Shown here: in pieces, positions 1 to 9,472 of the stretch
Position numbering within the stretch: the stretch's first letter is position 1
Layout of the letters: each line of letters starts with the position of its first letter
DNA from: Solidesulfovibrio magneticus
GTDB taxonomy: Bacteria > Desulfobacterota > Desulfovibrionia > Desulfovibrionales > Desulfovibrionaceae
DNA: 39,553 bases
Assembly (NCBI GenBank): GCA_002482565.1
Contig: DLGG01000096.1
Location: 1-39,553 of the forward strand
Direction: 5' to 3'
Made by a program: the position numbers and the translations under genes
The notes under the pieces: generated by a model
Told to the model about the DNA's origin: nothing
Database searches by the model: none
The model's input: only the letters and a program-made list of their open reading frames with translations

Positions 1-793
1 GGCGGGCGGCCACGGCGGCCTGGGCGGCCCGGCCCATGGCCTCGGCCGCTTCGGGATGGCTGGCCAGGAAGCGCAACTGTTCGTCGAGTTCCAGCACGTC
101 GTCGTAGTACAGCGCCTCGCGCCCCGGGACGAACAGCGTCTCCACGCCGGGCGGCTGGCGTTCGGTCACCGGCAGGCAGCCGCTGGAGGCGGCTTCGAAC
201 AGGCGCTGGTTGACCTCGCCGGCGATGCACTCGTTGGGGCAGGCCCGGGCGTCGTCGTAGACGGCGGCCAGGGCCGGGCCGTGGACGTCCTGGCAGGGGA
301 CAAGCCCGGCGGCGGCGAGGTGTTCGGCGAACCAGGTCCGGCGGCGGCGGTGGGGGGTGATGCGGCCCACGAAGGCCAGGTCGTGGCGGCGGTGGGCAAA
401 GGGCACAAAGGGCCGAACCGTGCCGTTCCAGGTGATCCAGGCCGTGCGCGGCAAACCGGCTTCGGCCAAGGGGACGGCCTGCTGGGGCTGGGTGGAGGCG
501 ACGGCGTCAAAAAGCCGGGCGTAATGGCGTTGCCAGAAACCATTGAGGTGCGGATCGCGGGCCCAAAAAAGAATCGGGCATGGGACAGCCTCGACATCGG
601 CCAGGATGACCCGTTTGCCCAGGTGCTCCTGATGGATGACGCAGTCCGGCGGCTCGGGCAGTCCGGCCAGGAGCCGCGGCAGGCTGACGACGCCGGCCGG
701 CGGATCGAGCGTGGTTGCGGCGATGCCCAGCCCGGCAAACGCCGGGGCCAGGGAGGAGTGGATGAGGCAGACGTTGCGTATCCGGGCGGCCAT
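1..793 (-). CDS. CgeB-type glycosyltransferase, C-terminus beyond the window
   Basis: Reading the minus strand from the ATG at 791-793 gives 264 residues without a stop to the window edge. The protein begins MAARIRNVCLIHSSLAPAFA. It contains an acidic, aromatic segment around FWARDPHLNGFW, then DLAFVGRITPHRRR, and near the edge NECIAGEVNQRLFEAASSG followed by CLPVTE. The last block is the nucleotide-sugar-binding signature of the CgeB / DUF3880 glycosyltransferases, whose members in sulfate reducers modify flagellin or surface glycans. The acceptor cannot be read from sequence. No Shine-Dalgarno precedes the ATG. The frame stays open back to 1015 but that extension has no ATG, GTG or TTG, so 793 is the only usable start. 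Longer reading frames on either strand here are proline/arginine-rich shadows. Confidence 0.72.
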   Translation of the reverse strand, partial: MAARIRNVCLIHSSLAPAFAGLGIAATTLDPPAGVVSLPRLLAGLPEPPDCVIHQEHLGKRVILADVEAVPCPILFWARDPHLNGFWQRHYARLFDAVASTQPQQAVPLAEAGLPRTAWITWNGTVRPFVPFAHRRHDLAFVGRITPHRRRRTWFAEHLAAAGLVPCQDVHGPALAAVYDDARACPNECIAGEVNQRLFEAASSGCLPVTERQPPGVETLFVPGREALYYDDVLELDEQLRFLASHPEAAEAMGRAAQAAVAAR

Positions 794-1104
794 GGCTGGG
801 GGAGGTTTGTCCCGCGCCCGGCGGGCCTTGGCGAGACGTTTGAGCGGTTTGGCCCGTTTGGGCGTCCGGCCGCCGTGGCTGGCCTGGCCGGTTGCCGTCC
901 TGTGTTCGGAAATCCACCCGGCCCGTGTCCGGCCCCGGTTCGTGTCGCCGGCGCAGTCTCCTGGCGGCCGCGAACCCTCGGTTCCGGCTCGCCCCGCGAC
1001 AGGCTCGTCACGTCCTTACGCAACGGCGGGCGCTTGGCGCTGCCTGGCCGCGAACATGCTGCTTTCCCGGAAACCTGCGGCCGTATGGTTCAGGGGACGC
1101 GGCC
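794..1104. other. Intergenic stretch upstream of the glycosyltransferase
   Basis: This 311-base stretch lies between the glycosyltransferase start and the stop of the CBM48 gene, both on the minus strand. It is GC-rich with no convincing reading frame, terminator or promoter. The glycosyltransferase frame is open through most of it but without a start codon, so an unannotated N-terminal extension through a rare start cannot be excluded. Confidence 0.4.
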
Positions 1105-1413
1105 CTAGACCACGACCACGGAATTTTCGCAGTCGCCAAAGGGGCTGAAGGCGTATTTGTCGGCCTCGGGGTCGCTGATCCAGATTTCCCCGTCAATCAG
1201 ATAACGGAACTGGTATTCGCGGCCGGCGGGCAGATCGAGGGTGGCGGAAAACGAGCCGTCCTTCTGGTGGCGCATGGGCGCGGCGGCCACGTCCCAGTCG
1301 TTGAATTCGCCGACAAGATGGACGCCGGAGGCGTTCTTGGCCTGTTCCTTGGTCAAGGTGAAGGTTACCTTGCACACGGGCTTGCTTTTGAGCGGCTTTT
1401 TTTTCAGCGACAT
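1105..1413 (-). CDS. Stand-alone CBM48 / AMPK-beta-like glycogen-binding protein
   Basis: This 102-residue protein starts MSLKKKPLKSKPVCKVTFTL. It is essentially one immunoglobulin-like carbohydrate-binding module: VHLVGEFNDWD, then MRHQKDGSFSATLDLPAG, then YQFRYLIDGEIW and a terminal DPEADKYAFSPFG. These are the strand and loop signatures of CBM48 (isoamylase N-terminal / AMPK-beta glycogen-binding domain). In enzymes this module targets glycogen or starch; here no catalytic domain follows. The ATG at 1411-1413 is chosen because AAGGAG lies 6 bases upstream; the frame extends 19 codons further back without such a signal. A role in glycogen binding or metabolic signalling is inferred. The response-regulator gene lies upstream on the same strand. 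Confidence 0.85.
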   Translation of the reverse strand: MSLKKKPLKSKPVCKVTFTLTKEQAKNASGVHLVGEFNDWDVAAAPMRHQKDGSFSATLDLPAGREYQFRYLIDGEIWISDPEADKYAFSPFGDCENSVVVV

Positions 1414-1551
1414 ATTTTCTCCTTGGGGCGACGGCTCCAAGCCGACTGGACGGCCGGCGGCACGGCGCAATGTGGAGGCATAGCCAGGAGGTATCCCCTC
1501 CAGGCGGCGAAGTAAAATCTTTTTTGGGAAGATCGCGTCACGCCGCCAGGT

Positions 1552-1947
1552 TTATAGAACGGATTCCTTTTTGAGCGTTTCCACCATGGCCGCCAGATGC
1601 AGGGGCTTGGTGAAGTAGCAGGTGGCGTTGCCCCGGAAAAACGAAGTGGCCACGTTTTTGACGTCGTCATGGCAGGTGATCATCACGACCTTGGCTTCCT
1701 GGCCCGGGGCCACGGCGCGGGCGCGTTCCAGTTCGCGGATGGCGGCCAGGGCGGTGTGGCCGTCCATGACCGGCATCTGGATGTCCATGAAGACGACGCC
1801 AAACGGTTTGCCGTCGTCCAGGGCCAGGGTGAAAAGATCCACGCCCTCGCGCCCGTTGCCGGCGCAGACGCACTCGCCGAACGGGGCCAGGGTGGCCTTC
1901 AGGGTGATCTGGGAGAGCGGATCGTCGTCCACGATGAGAATTTTCAT
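1552..1947 (-). CDS. Single-domain response regulator (CheY-like)
   Basis: This 131-residue protein is a receiver domain only. It starts MKILIVDDDP with the acidic pocket at residues 7-9. The predicted phosphoacceptor is Asp55 in VVFMDIQMPVMDG, the conserved threonine is in VVMITCHDD and the lysine in CYFTKPLHL. There is no DNA-binding or enzymatic output domain, so it probably acts by protein contact or in a phosphorelay. No kinase is adjacent; several kinases lie further right. The start at 1947 has GGGGG upstream (AAGGGGGCGCC then ATG). A short ATCTT/AAGAT hairpin with a T-rich 3' side near 1515-1536 may end its transcript. The partner kinase is unknown. Confidence 0.88.
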   Translation of the reverse strand: MKILIVDDDPLSQITLKATLAPFGECVCAGNGREGVDLFTLALDDGKPFGVVFMDIQMPVMDGHTALAAIRELERARAVAPGQEAKVVMITCHDDVKNVATSFFRGNATCYFTKPLHLAAMVETLKKESVL

Positions 1948-2151
1948 GGCGCCCCCTTGCAATCGGTCTGCCTAAGCAGGCAATCCGGCTCATGTGATGC
2001 CAAAAAAGCATTTGCGACGCAAGGCCGGCCGGCAATACCCGGCGGGCGCACCGCGAGGCTGGATTTTTTCGGCGCTGGGCACTAGGATGGCAGGCGGCCC
2101 GGCCAGCCCCGTCATGGGGCGGCCCTTTTCCCTTGGCAAACGGATGCGACT

Positions 2152-2861
2152 ATGCGAGCTGTGCTGTTCAAATTGGCGGTTGTGCCGCTGACGTTGTTTT
2201 TCTCCAGCCTATGCTGGCTGACCGCGCGGCTTGGCCGTGACGGCCGGGTGTCCCATGCCCTGGAATGCCTGTGGGCCAGAAGTCTCGTCTGGACGGCCGG
2301 CATCCGTATCGAAGCCGACCTGTCGACCCTCGACCCCGGCCAGACCTACATTTTCATGGCCAACCACCAAAGCCACATGGACATCCCTATCCTTTTCGCC
2401 GCGCTTTCCGGCTGGAACTTCCGCTTTCTGGCCAAGGAGAGCCTGTTTCAGATCCCCGTCTTCGGCCCGGCCATGCGCCGCATGGGCCATGTGGCCATCG
2501 ACCGGGGCAATCGGCGCAAGGCCATGGAATCCATCCAGGAGGCGGTGGGCCTCGTTTCCCGGGGTATCGGCCTGTTGGTTTTTCCCGAGGGCACCCGGTC
2601 CAGGGACTATTCGAAGCTTCAGGAATTCAAGACCGGCGGCATGATCGTGGCGCTGAAGTGCCAGGCCCAGGTGGCCCCGCTGGTGCTCGTGGGGTCCGGG
2701 GGGGTGCTGCCCAAGCACGGCCGCCGGCTGACCCCGGGCGTGGTGCGGCTGCGGGCCCTGCCCCCCTTTGACGCCGCCGCCCTGTATACGCTCAAAGAGC
2801 GTGAAAATTTCAAAAACGACCTCTGGGACCGCATGGACGCGGCCTATCAGGAGATGCGCGC

Positions 2862-2865
<4 letters not shown>
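2152..2865 (+). CDS. plsC: 1-acyl-sn-glycerol-3-phosphate acyltransferase
   Basis: This 237-residue membrane-associated acyltransferase transfers an acyl chain to lysophosphatidic acid to give phosphatidic acid. The N-terminus is hydrophobic (VVPLTLFFSSLCWLTA). The acyltransferase motif I is NHQSHMD with His72 and Asp77. Motif III is FPEGTRS at 144-150, and GHVAIDRGNRRKA forms motif II. The length is typical for bacterial PlsC. The ribosome-binding site is weak, and an overlapping ATG at 2145 is out of frame. The stop overlaps the next start (ATGA), so RNase J is translationally coupled. Confidence 0.93.
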
Positions 2866-4517
<1,652 letters not shown>

Positions 4518-4533
4518 CGCAGGAGAACCGTTC

Positions 4534-5307
4534 ATGAAGGTCTTGCGGGTGCGCCACGGCGACGCCGCCTTTTACGCCCAGCTGCTCATGGAGCAAAACG
4601 CCGTGCGCTGCCTGGACAAGACCCTTGGCCTGGACGCGCCCATCCCCCTGGCCGAGGTGGCGGTGCTGGCTCCGGTGACGCCCTCCAAGGTGGTCTGCGC
4701 CGCCGGCAATTTCCGCGACCGGCTGCGCGAGATGGGGCGCGACCCGTCCGATGGGCCCATGCTCTTTTTAAAGCCGCCCTCGGCCGTCATCGGTTCGGGC
4801 CAGGCCATCGTGCTGCCCCGCGCCTCGGCCCGGGTCGAGGCCGAATGCGAGCTGGCCCTGGTCATCGGCCGGGCCTGCCGCAACGTGGCCCCGGCCGAAG
4901 TGCCCAAACATCTTTTCGGCCTGGCCTGCGCCAACGACGTCACGGCCGTGGACCTGCGCGAGCGTGACGAGACCCTGGGCCGGGCCAAGGGCTACGACAC
5001 CTTCGCTCCCATCGGGCCCTGGATCGAGACCGATCTCGGCGATCCGTCAAGCCTGACCCTGCGCCTGCTCATTAACGGCCAGACCGTGCAGGCGGGGTCC
5101 TGCGCCGACATGGCCGTGGGGCCTTACGAGTTGGTGAGCTTCGTCTCCTCGGTGATGACGCTTTTGCCCGGCGACGTGATCCTGGCCGGATCGCCGGCCA
5201 GGCCGTGTCCGCTGGCCCCGGGCGACGAGGCCCGGGTGGAGATCGACGGGGTGGGGGTGCTGATCAACCCGGTGCGGGCCCAGGACGAGGCCGCCCCCCT
5301 GCAGTAG
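4534..5307 (+). CDS. Fumarylacetoacetate hydrolase family protein
   Basis: This 257-residue protein of the FAH fold (COG0179) begins MKVLRVRHGDAAFYAQLLME. Diagnostic parts are VVCAAGNFRDRLREMG, FLKPPSAVIGSGQAIVLP, the metal-ligand segment RVEAECELALVIGR, then CANDVTAVDLRERD and RAKGYDTFAPIGPW, and near the end LLPGDVILAGSPA. Family members hydrate, hydrolyse or decarboxylate acylpyruvate-like compounds; the substrate here is not evident. The ATG at 4534 follows AGGAGAACCGTTC. It lies 16 bases after the RNase J gene and is probably co-transcribed. The longer open frame beginning at 4378 is rejected because it overlaps RNase J. Confidence 0.9.
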   Translation: MKVLRVRHGDAAFYAQLLMEQNAVRCLDKTLGLDAPIPLAEVAVLAPVTPSKVVCAAGNFRDRLREMGRDPSDGPMLFLKPPSAVIGSGQAIVLPRASARVEAECELALVIGRACRNVAPAEVPKHLFGLACANDVTAVDLRERDETLGRAKGYDTFAPIGPWIETDLGDPSSLTLRLLINGQTVQAGSCADMAVGPYELVSFVSSVMTLLPGDVILAGSPARPCPLAPGDEARVEIDGVGVLINPVRAQDEAAPLQ

Positions 5308-5314
5308 GAAATTC

Positions 5315-5335
5315 GCGTCCGTTCCCTTCGGACGC
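5315..5335 (+). terminator. Possible intrinsic terminator after the plsC-rnj operon
   Basis: GCGTCCG (5315-5321) and CGGACGC (5329-5335) form a perfect 7-bp inverted repeat with a 7-base loop, followed by TTGCCTTTT. It starts eight bases after the FAH-family stop. The T-run is interrupted, so termination may be partial. Confidence 0.45.
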
Positions 5336-5364
5336 TTGCCTTTTCGAGGAAAGCGGACTACAAG
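5336..5364 (+). promoter_or_regulatory. Candidate sigma70 promoter for rpsB-tsf
   Basis: TTGCCT (5336-5341) and TACAAG (5359-5364) are spaced by 17 bases, each matching four of six consensus positions. They lie just after a possible terminator and about 100 bases before the rpsB start, leaving a leader of about 90 nt in which ribosomal protein S2 autoregulation would be expected by analogy with other bacteria. Confidence 0.4.
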
Positions 5365-5461
5365 CCGCAGTTCTCCAAACACGCACGCCCCGCGAGCCAA
5401 TCCTGGGTGCCGGATGGTCCGGCCCATATTCCGGGGCGGAGGGAAAACCCAAGGAGTTCCC

Positions 5462-6238
5462 ATGCCTTACGTTACCATGAAGCAGCTGCTTGAGACCGGC
5501 GTCCACTTCGGGCACCAGACCCGTCGTTGGAATCCCAAGATGCGTCCGTTCATCTTCGGGGCCAGAAACGGCATCCACATCATCGACCTGCAGCAGACCG
5601 TCAAGCTGTACCAGAAGGCCCACGACTTCATTTCCAACGTCGTCGCCGGCGGCGGACGGGTCATTTTCGTCGGCACCAAGCGCCAGGCTCAGGAGTCGGT
5701 GAAAAAGGAAGCCGAGCGCGTCGGCCAGTTTTCCGTCACCAACCGTTGGATGGGCGGCATGCTCACCAACTTCCAGACCATCAAAAAGAGCATCGACCGC
5801 ATGAAGAACCTCGAACGCATGTTCGAGGACGGCTCCATCAAGCGTTTCCCCAAAAAGGAAATCGTCATGATGGGCCGCGAAGTGGCCAAGCTCAACGATA
5901 ACCTGGGCGGCATCAAGCACATGGATCGCCTGCCCCAGGCCGCGTTCATCATCGACCCCAAGCGCGAAGAGATCGCCGTGCAGGAATGCCGCAAGCTCGG
6001 CATCCCCATCGTGGCCGTGGTGGACACCAACTGCGATCCCGACGTCATCGACTACGTGATCCCGGGCAACGACGACGCCATCCGGGCCATCAAGCTTTTT
6101 GCCGCCAGCATCGCGGAAGCCTGCATGGAAGGCGCTGCCCAGAACAAGGACGTCGAGCCGGTCGCGGACAAGGACGAAAAGCCCGAAGCCGCCCCGGTCG
6201 ATGAAGCCGAAACCGCTACCGAAACCACCGGCGAGTAG
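5462..6238 (+). CDS. rpsB: 30S ribosomal protein S2
   Basis: This 258-residue protein begins MPYVTMKQLLETGVHFGHQT, the S2 N-terminus. It continues with RRWNPKMRPFIFGARNGIHI, FVGTKRQAQESV, NRWMGGMLTNFQTIKKSI and VVDTNCDPDVIDYVIPGNDD, all S2 hallmarks. It sits on the back of the 30S head-body junction and helps recruit S1. The last 35 or so residues are an acidic, Glu/Ala-rich tail. The start at 5462 has AAGGAG six bases upstream; the longer open frame to 5336 has no such signal. tsf follows after 12 bases, the usual pair. Confidence 0.98.
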   Translation: MPYVTMKQLLETGVHFGHQTRRWNPKMRPFIFGARNGIHIIDLQQTVKLYQKAHDFISNVVAGGGRVIFVGTKRQAQESVKKEAERVGQFSVTNRWMGGMLTNFQTIKKSIDRMKNLERMFEDGSIKRFPKKEIVMMGREVAKLNDNLGGIKHMDRLPQAAFIIDPKREEIAVQECRKLGIPIVAVVDTNCDPDVIDYVIPGNDDAIRAIKLFAASIAEACMEGAAQNKDVEPVADKDEKPEAAPVDEAETATETTGE

Positions 6239-6250
6239 GAGGATTCCCCC

Positions 6251-6853
6251 ATGTCGGCTATTTCCGCTGCCAGCGTGAAGGCCCTGCGCGACAAGACCGG
6301 CGCGGGCATGATGGATTGCAAGAAGGCTCTTGGCGAGTGCAACGGCGATGAAGAAAAGGCTGTTGCCTGGCTGCGCGAGAAGGGGCTGTCCAAGGCCCAG
6401 AAGCGCGCCGGCCGCGCCACCTCCGAAGGGGTCATCGGCTCCTACATCCACTCCAACGGCAAGCTCGGCGTCATGGTCGAGATCAAGTGCGAGACCGACT
6501 TCGTCGCCCGCTCCGAACGCTTCCTGGAGTTCGCCAAAAACGTGGCCATGCAGATCGCCGCAGCCAACCCGGTGTGCGTGACCCCCGAGGAAGTGCCGGC
6601 CGACCTGCTCGCCAAGGAAAAAGAGATCTTCAAGAACCAGGCCATGGAAGAGGGCAAGCCCGAAGCCATCGCCGAGAAGATCGTCGAAGGGCGGGTCAAG
6701 AAGCTCTACAAGGAAATCTGCCTGCTGGAGCAGCCGTTCATCAAAGACGACAAGGTCACCATCAAGGACCTGATGAACGAACTCGTCGGCGTCATCGGCG
6801 AGAACGTCCAGATCGGGCGCTTTAGCCGCATGGCCCTGGGCGAGGACGCCTAG
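6251..6853 (+). CDS. tsf: Elongation factor Ts
   Basis: This 200-residue guanine-nucleotide exchange factor for EF-Tu starts MSAISAASVKALRDKTGAGM. The UBA-like N-domain includes TGAGMMDCKKAL, and the Tu-contacting TDFVAR motif is in IKCETDFVARSERF. It then has the compact core and ends EQPFIKDDKVTIKDLMN plus a short tail. It is the short form, lacking most of the second core subdomain seen in the roughly 280-residue E. coli protein, which is common in several phyla. AGGAGG precedes the start. A strong terminator follows at 6874. Confidence 0.97.
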   Translation: MSAISAASVKALRDKTGAGMMDCKKALGECNGDEEKAVAWLREKGLSKAQKRAGRATSEGVIGSYIHSNGKLGVMVEIKCETDFVARSERFLEFAKNVAMQIAAANPVCVTPEEVPADLLAKEKEIFKNQAMEEGKPEAIAEKIVEGRVKKLYKEICLLEQPFIKDDKVTIKDLMNELVGVIGENVQIGRFSRMALGEDA

Positions 6854-6873
6854 GCCGCCACGCACCGCTGATC

Positions 6874-6900
6874 AAACGGGCCGCAAGGCCCGTTTTTTTT
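6874..6900 (+). terminator. Intrinsic terminator after tsf
   Basis: AAACGGGCC (6874-6882) pairs with GGCCCGTTT (6887-6895) around a GCAA tetraloop, and the T-run extends to 6900. A perfect 9-bp stem with eight T residues makes this a strong rho-independent terminator separating rpsB-tsf from pyrH. Confidence 0.93.
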
Positions 6901-7158
6901 GAGTCGCAGAGCGAATCCGCCAGGGTTTCGCTTGCATCGCGGCCCGATGCGGGCAAGATGGCGCAACCGCCCGGCCGGGCGGACGCCGCCTTGCCCCGTC
7001 GGACACGCCGTCTACGGTTGTCGTCTGTTCGGGAGGGGGCGGACGGCCCGGAGGCGGCCTGCGGCCAACCGGCGCGCCAGGCGGGGGACAGTCCTTGTCG
7101 CCGCGCGTCCGGTCCGGCCGGCCATGGACCGACACCCTTCCCCTTCAGGAGACGTCCC

Positions 7159-7881
7159 ATGTCGAAATTGCGATTTTCCCAGGTTTTGCTTAAGATCAGC
7201 GGCGAGGCGTTGGCTGGCGGCCGGCCGTTTGGCATCGACAACCAGACCATCACGAATTTTTGCCGGGAGATCGTGTCGGCGACCGAAAAAGGGGCCAGGA
7301 TCTCTTTGGTCATCGGCGGCGGCAACATTTTTCGCGGCGTCTCGGAGCAGGCCGCCGGCATGGATCGGTCCTCGGCCGACTACATGGGGATGCTGGCCAC
7401 GGTGTTAAACGCCCTGGCCGTGCAGGAAGGCCTGGAGAAGCAGGGACTGTCCACCCGCGTCATGTCGGCCATCACCATGCGCGAGGTCTGCGAGCCCTAC
7501 ATCCGCCGCCGCGCCCTGCACCATCTGGACAAGGGCCGGGTGGTGATCTGCGCCGCCGGCACGGGCAATCCGTATTTCACCACGGACACGGCCGCGGCGC
7601 TGCGGGCCATGGAACTCAAAAGCGAGGCCATCCTCAAGGGCACCAAGGTCGACGGCGTGTACGACAAGGACCCGGCCAAGCACGCCGACGCCGTGAAATT
7701 CGACGAATTGACCTATATGGACGTGCTGGAAAAACGGCTGCGGGTCATGGACACCACGGCCATCAGCCTGGCCATGGACAACAACATGCCCATCGTGGTC
7801 TTTAATATGTTTACCGCTGGAAATCTGAGCCGCGTGCTGGCCGGCGAACCTGTCGGCACCGTCGTCAAAGGAGGCCAATAA
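7159..7881 (+). CDS. pyrH: UMP kinase
   Basis: This 240-residue amino acid kinase-fold enzyme phosphorylates UMP to UDP. It begins MSKLRFSQVLLKISGEAL, with the phosphate-binding LKISGEAL. The glycine-rich IGGGNIFRG, the UMP-binding ADYMGMLATVLNALA and AAGTGNPYFTTDTAAALRA are all typical of bacterial PyrH. The ATG at 7159 follows AGGAGACGTCCC. The 67-codon upstream extension in the same frame lacks family character. The 258-base gap after the tsf terminator presumably contains its promoter, though none stands out. frr starts two bases after its stop. Confidence 0.97.
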   Translation: MSKLRFSQVLLKISGEALAGGRPFGIDNQTITNFCREIVSATEKGARISLVIGGGNIFRGVSEQAAGMDRSSADYMGMLATVLNALAVQEGLEKQGLSTRVMSAITMREVCEPYIRRRALHHLDKGRVVICAAGTGNPYFTTDTAAALRAMELKSEAILKGTKVDGVYDKDPAKHADAVKFDELTYMDVLEKRLRVMDTTAISLAMDNNMPIVVFNMFTAGNLSRVLAGEPVGTVVKGGQ

Positions 7882-7882
7882 C

Positions 7883-8437
7883 ATGCAGACCGTGCTTAAT
7901 GACGCTGAAGATCGGATGAAAAAGGCGCTGGCCGCCCTGGACAAGGAGTTTTCCCGCCTACGTACCGGGCGGGCCACGACTTCGCTCCTCGACGGCGTGC
8001 GCGTGGACTATTACGGCACCGCCACCCAGCTCGACCAGCTGGCTTCGGTGGCCACCCCCGACAGCCGCACCATCACCATCCAGCCCTGGGACCGCAAGGC
8101 TTTCGCCGACATCGAAAAGGCCATCCTCAAGTCCGGCCTGGGACTGACGCCGGTCAACGACGGCAAGATCATCCGCATTTCCATCCCGCCCCTGACCGAG
8201 GACCGCCGCAAGGACCTGGCCAAGGTGGCCAAGAAGTACGTCGAGGAAGCCAAGGTGGCCATGCGCAACGTGCGCCGGGACGCCAACGAGCTGCTGAAAA
8301 AAAAGAAGAACGACAAGGCCATCAGCGAAGACGACCAGCGCAAGGGCCAGGAAGACGTGCAAAAGCTCACCGACAACTACATCGCCAAAACCGATGAGGC
8401 CTTTTCCAAGAAGGAAAAGGAAATCATGGAGATCTAG
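7883..8437 (+). CDS. frr: Ribosome recycling factor
   Basis: This 184-residue protein has the family's usual length. It starts MQTVLNDAEDRMKKALAALD. The diagnostic LRTGRATTSLLDGVRVDYYG, ITIQPWDRKAFADIEKAI, SIPPLTEDRRKDLAK and VRRDANELLKKKK are all visible. With EF-G it splits post-termination 70S ribosomes. AAAGGAGG in the 3' end of pyrH serves as the ribosome-binding site. Its 3' end contains the GGAG that probably serves the next gene. Confidence 0.98.
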   Translation: MQTVLNDAEDRMKKALAALDKEFSRLRTGRATTSLLDGVRVDYYGTATQLDQLASVATPDSRTITIQPWDRKAFADIEKAILKSGLGLTPVNDGKIIRISIPPLTEDRRKDLAKVAKKYVEEAKVAMRNVRRDANELLKKKKNDKAISEDDQRKGQEDVQKLTDNYIAKTDEAFSKKEKEIMEI

Positions 8438-8439
8438 CC

Positions 8440-9159
8440 CTGGACGTCCAGAAGCTTCCGCTGCCCCGGCATGTTGCCGTCATCATGGACGGCAACGGCC
8501 GCTGGGCCACCATGCGCGGGCTGCCGCGCAGCGAGGGACACCGGGCCGGCGTGGAGTCGGCCCGGGGCATCGTCACGCGCTGCCGGGAGCTCGGCATCGG
8601 ACACCTGACGCTCTATACCTTCTCCAAGGAGAACTGGGGCCGGCCGGCCGACGAGATCAAGTTCCTCTTCGACCTGCTGGTGCGTTTCCTGACCAAGGAA
8701 CTGGACACGCTTTTGGCCCAGTCCATCCGCTTCAAGGTGCTCGGCGAACTCGACGAGCTGCCCCTGGCCGCGCGCACGGTGCTGTCCCGGGTCATCGCCA
8801 AGACGGCCCACTGCGAGGCCATGACGCTCAATCTAGCCCTCAACTATTCCGGCCGCGAGGAGATCCTGCGGGCCTGCCGCAGGCTTGTGGCCAAGGGGCT
8901 GGCCCCAGAGGCCGTCACCGACGAGGCTCTGGCCGCCGAACTCTACACCGTCGGCCAGCCCGATCCGGACCTCATCATCCGCACCAGCGGCGAGATGCGC
9001 TTGTCGGGGTATCTGCTGTGGCAGTCGGCCTACAGCGAATTCGCTTTCCCCGAGACGCTGTGGCCGGATTTCACCCCGGCCTGTCTTGACGCCATCCTGG
9101 CAGACTACTGCAATCGTACGCGTCGCTTCGGCCTGACCGGCGAACAGATCCAATCCTAG
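8440..9159 (+). CDS. uppS: Undecaprenyl diphosphate synthase, probable CTG start
   Basis: This cis-prenyltransferase makes the C55 lipid carrier for peptidoglycan. Motifs are HVAVIMDGNGRWA with the catalytic Asp, GHRAG, LYTFSKENWGRP, NLALNYSGREEI and IIRTSGEMRLSGYLLWQSAY. The first ATG in frame (8485) falls inside the MDGNGRWA motif and would remove the core strand HVAVI. No ATG, GTG or TTG exists between the in-frame stop at 8395 and 8485. CTG at 8440 lies 7 bases after GGAGA (8428-8432) and gives a 239-residue protein beginning (M)DVQKLPLPRHVAVIMDGN, close to the family length. It follows the frr stop by two bases. If the CTG is not used, the annotated start would be 8485 and the enzyme probably inactive. 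Confidence 0.88.
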   Translation: MDVQKLPLPRHVAVIMDGNGRWATMRGLPRSEGHRAGVESARGIVTRCRELGIGHLTLYTFSKENWGRPADEIKFLFDLLVRFLTKELDTLLAQSIRFKVLGELDELPLAARTVLSRVIAKTAHCEAMTLNLALNYSGREEILRACRRLVAKGLAPEAVTDEALAAELYTVGQPDPDLIIRTSGEMRLSGYLLWQSAYSEFAFPETLWPDFTPACLDAILADYCNRTRRFGLTGEQIQS

Positions 9160-9192
9160 TTTTTTCCCGGGCGACCCGGGACAGGACAACTT

Positions 9193-9247
9193 CGGGGCTG
9201 TTGACGCTCCCGGCTTGCGCCGGCGGCATCAACGGCCCCGTTTTTTT
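9193..9247 (+). terminator. Intrinsic terminator after uppS
   Basis: CGGGGCTGTTGA (9193-9204) pairs with TCAACGGCCCCG (9229-9240), 12 bp with a single G-U pair. The loop can itself fold through CCGGC/GCCGG. Seven T residues follow. Confidence 0.88.
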
Positions 9248-9310
9248 GCGGTGGTGCAAGGCGTCAACCGCGCTTGCCCCGCTTCGTTTATCCTACGCAT
9301 CCGCGTCTGA

Positions 9311-9462
9311 CCCACCCGCTCGTGGCACCCCCGCCCGCCACAGACGGCCAGGGGGTCCGGGGGGATTATCCCCCCGGCGGGTCACGGGCAGCGCCCGTGC
9401 GGGTCCGGGCAGCGCCCGGCGGGTGCAGGGCAGCGCCCTGCCGGGTGCAGGGCGGGGCCCTG
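9311..9462. repeat. Long dispersed repeat, copy 1, with palindrome and four tandem hairpins
   Basis: Bases 9311-9440 match 11456-11585 with one difference (121 bases identical, then A versus C at 9432/11577). The element contains a 10-bp palindrome, CCGGGGGGAT (9357-9366) and ATCCCCCCGG (9368-9377). Hairpins then follow at a 21-22 base period: CACGGGC-AGC-GCCCGTG (9383-9399), CCGGGC-AGC-GCCCGG (9405-9419), CAGGGC-AGC-GCCCTG (9426-9440) and CAGGGC-GGG-GCCCTG (9448-9462), each preceded by CGGGT. Stem bases change in compensating pairs. It lies between convergent genes. Function unknown; it could act as a bidirectional transcript end or RNA-stabilising structure. Confidence 0.9.
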
Positions 9463-9472
9463 CCCGGCCTGT

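Larger units (their letters stand above)
9160..9472. other. Intergenic region between convergent uppS and the DUF1330 gene
   Basis: This 313-base gap contains the uppS terminator (9193-9247), about 60 bases of plain sequence, and then repeat copy 1 with its hairpin array (9311-9462). No reading frame with coding character is visible. Confidence 0.7.

Noticed and set aside
166..1023. 285-residue minus-strand open frame at the left end
   Set aside because: It is Pro/Ser/Arg-rich without any recognisable motif; the overlapping minus-strand frame encodes clear glycosyltransferase motifs.
5264..6865. 533-residue minus-strand open frame antisense to rpsB-tsf
   Set aside because: It is a shadow of two certain ribosomal/elongation-factor genes, with low-complexity Gly/Val/Asp composition.
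9383..9462. Regularly spaced repeats considered as a CRISPR array
   Set aside because: Units are 21-22 bases with hairpins back to back and no unique spacers; no cas genes are present.
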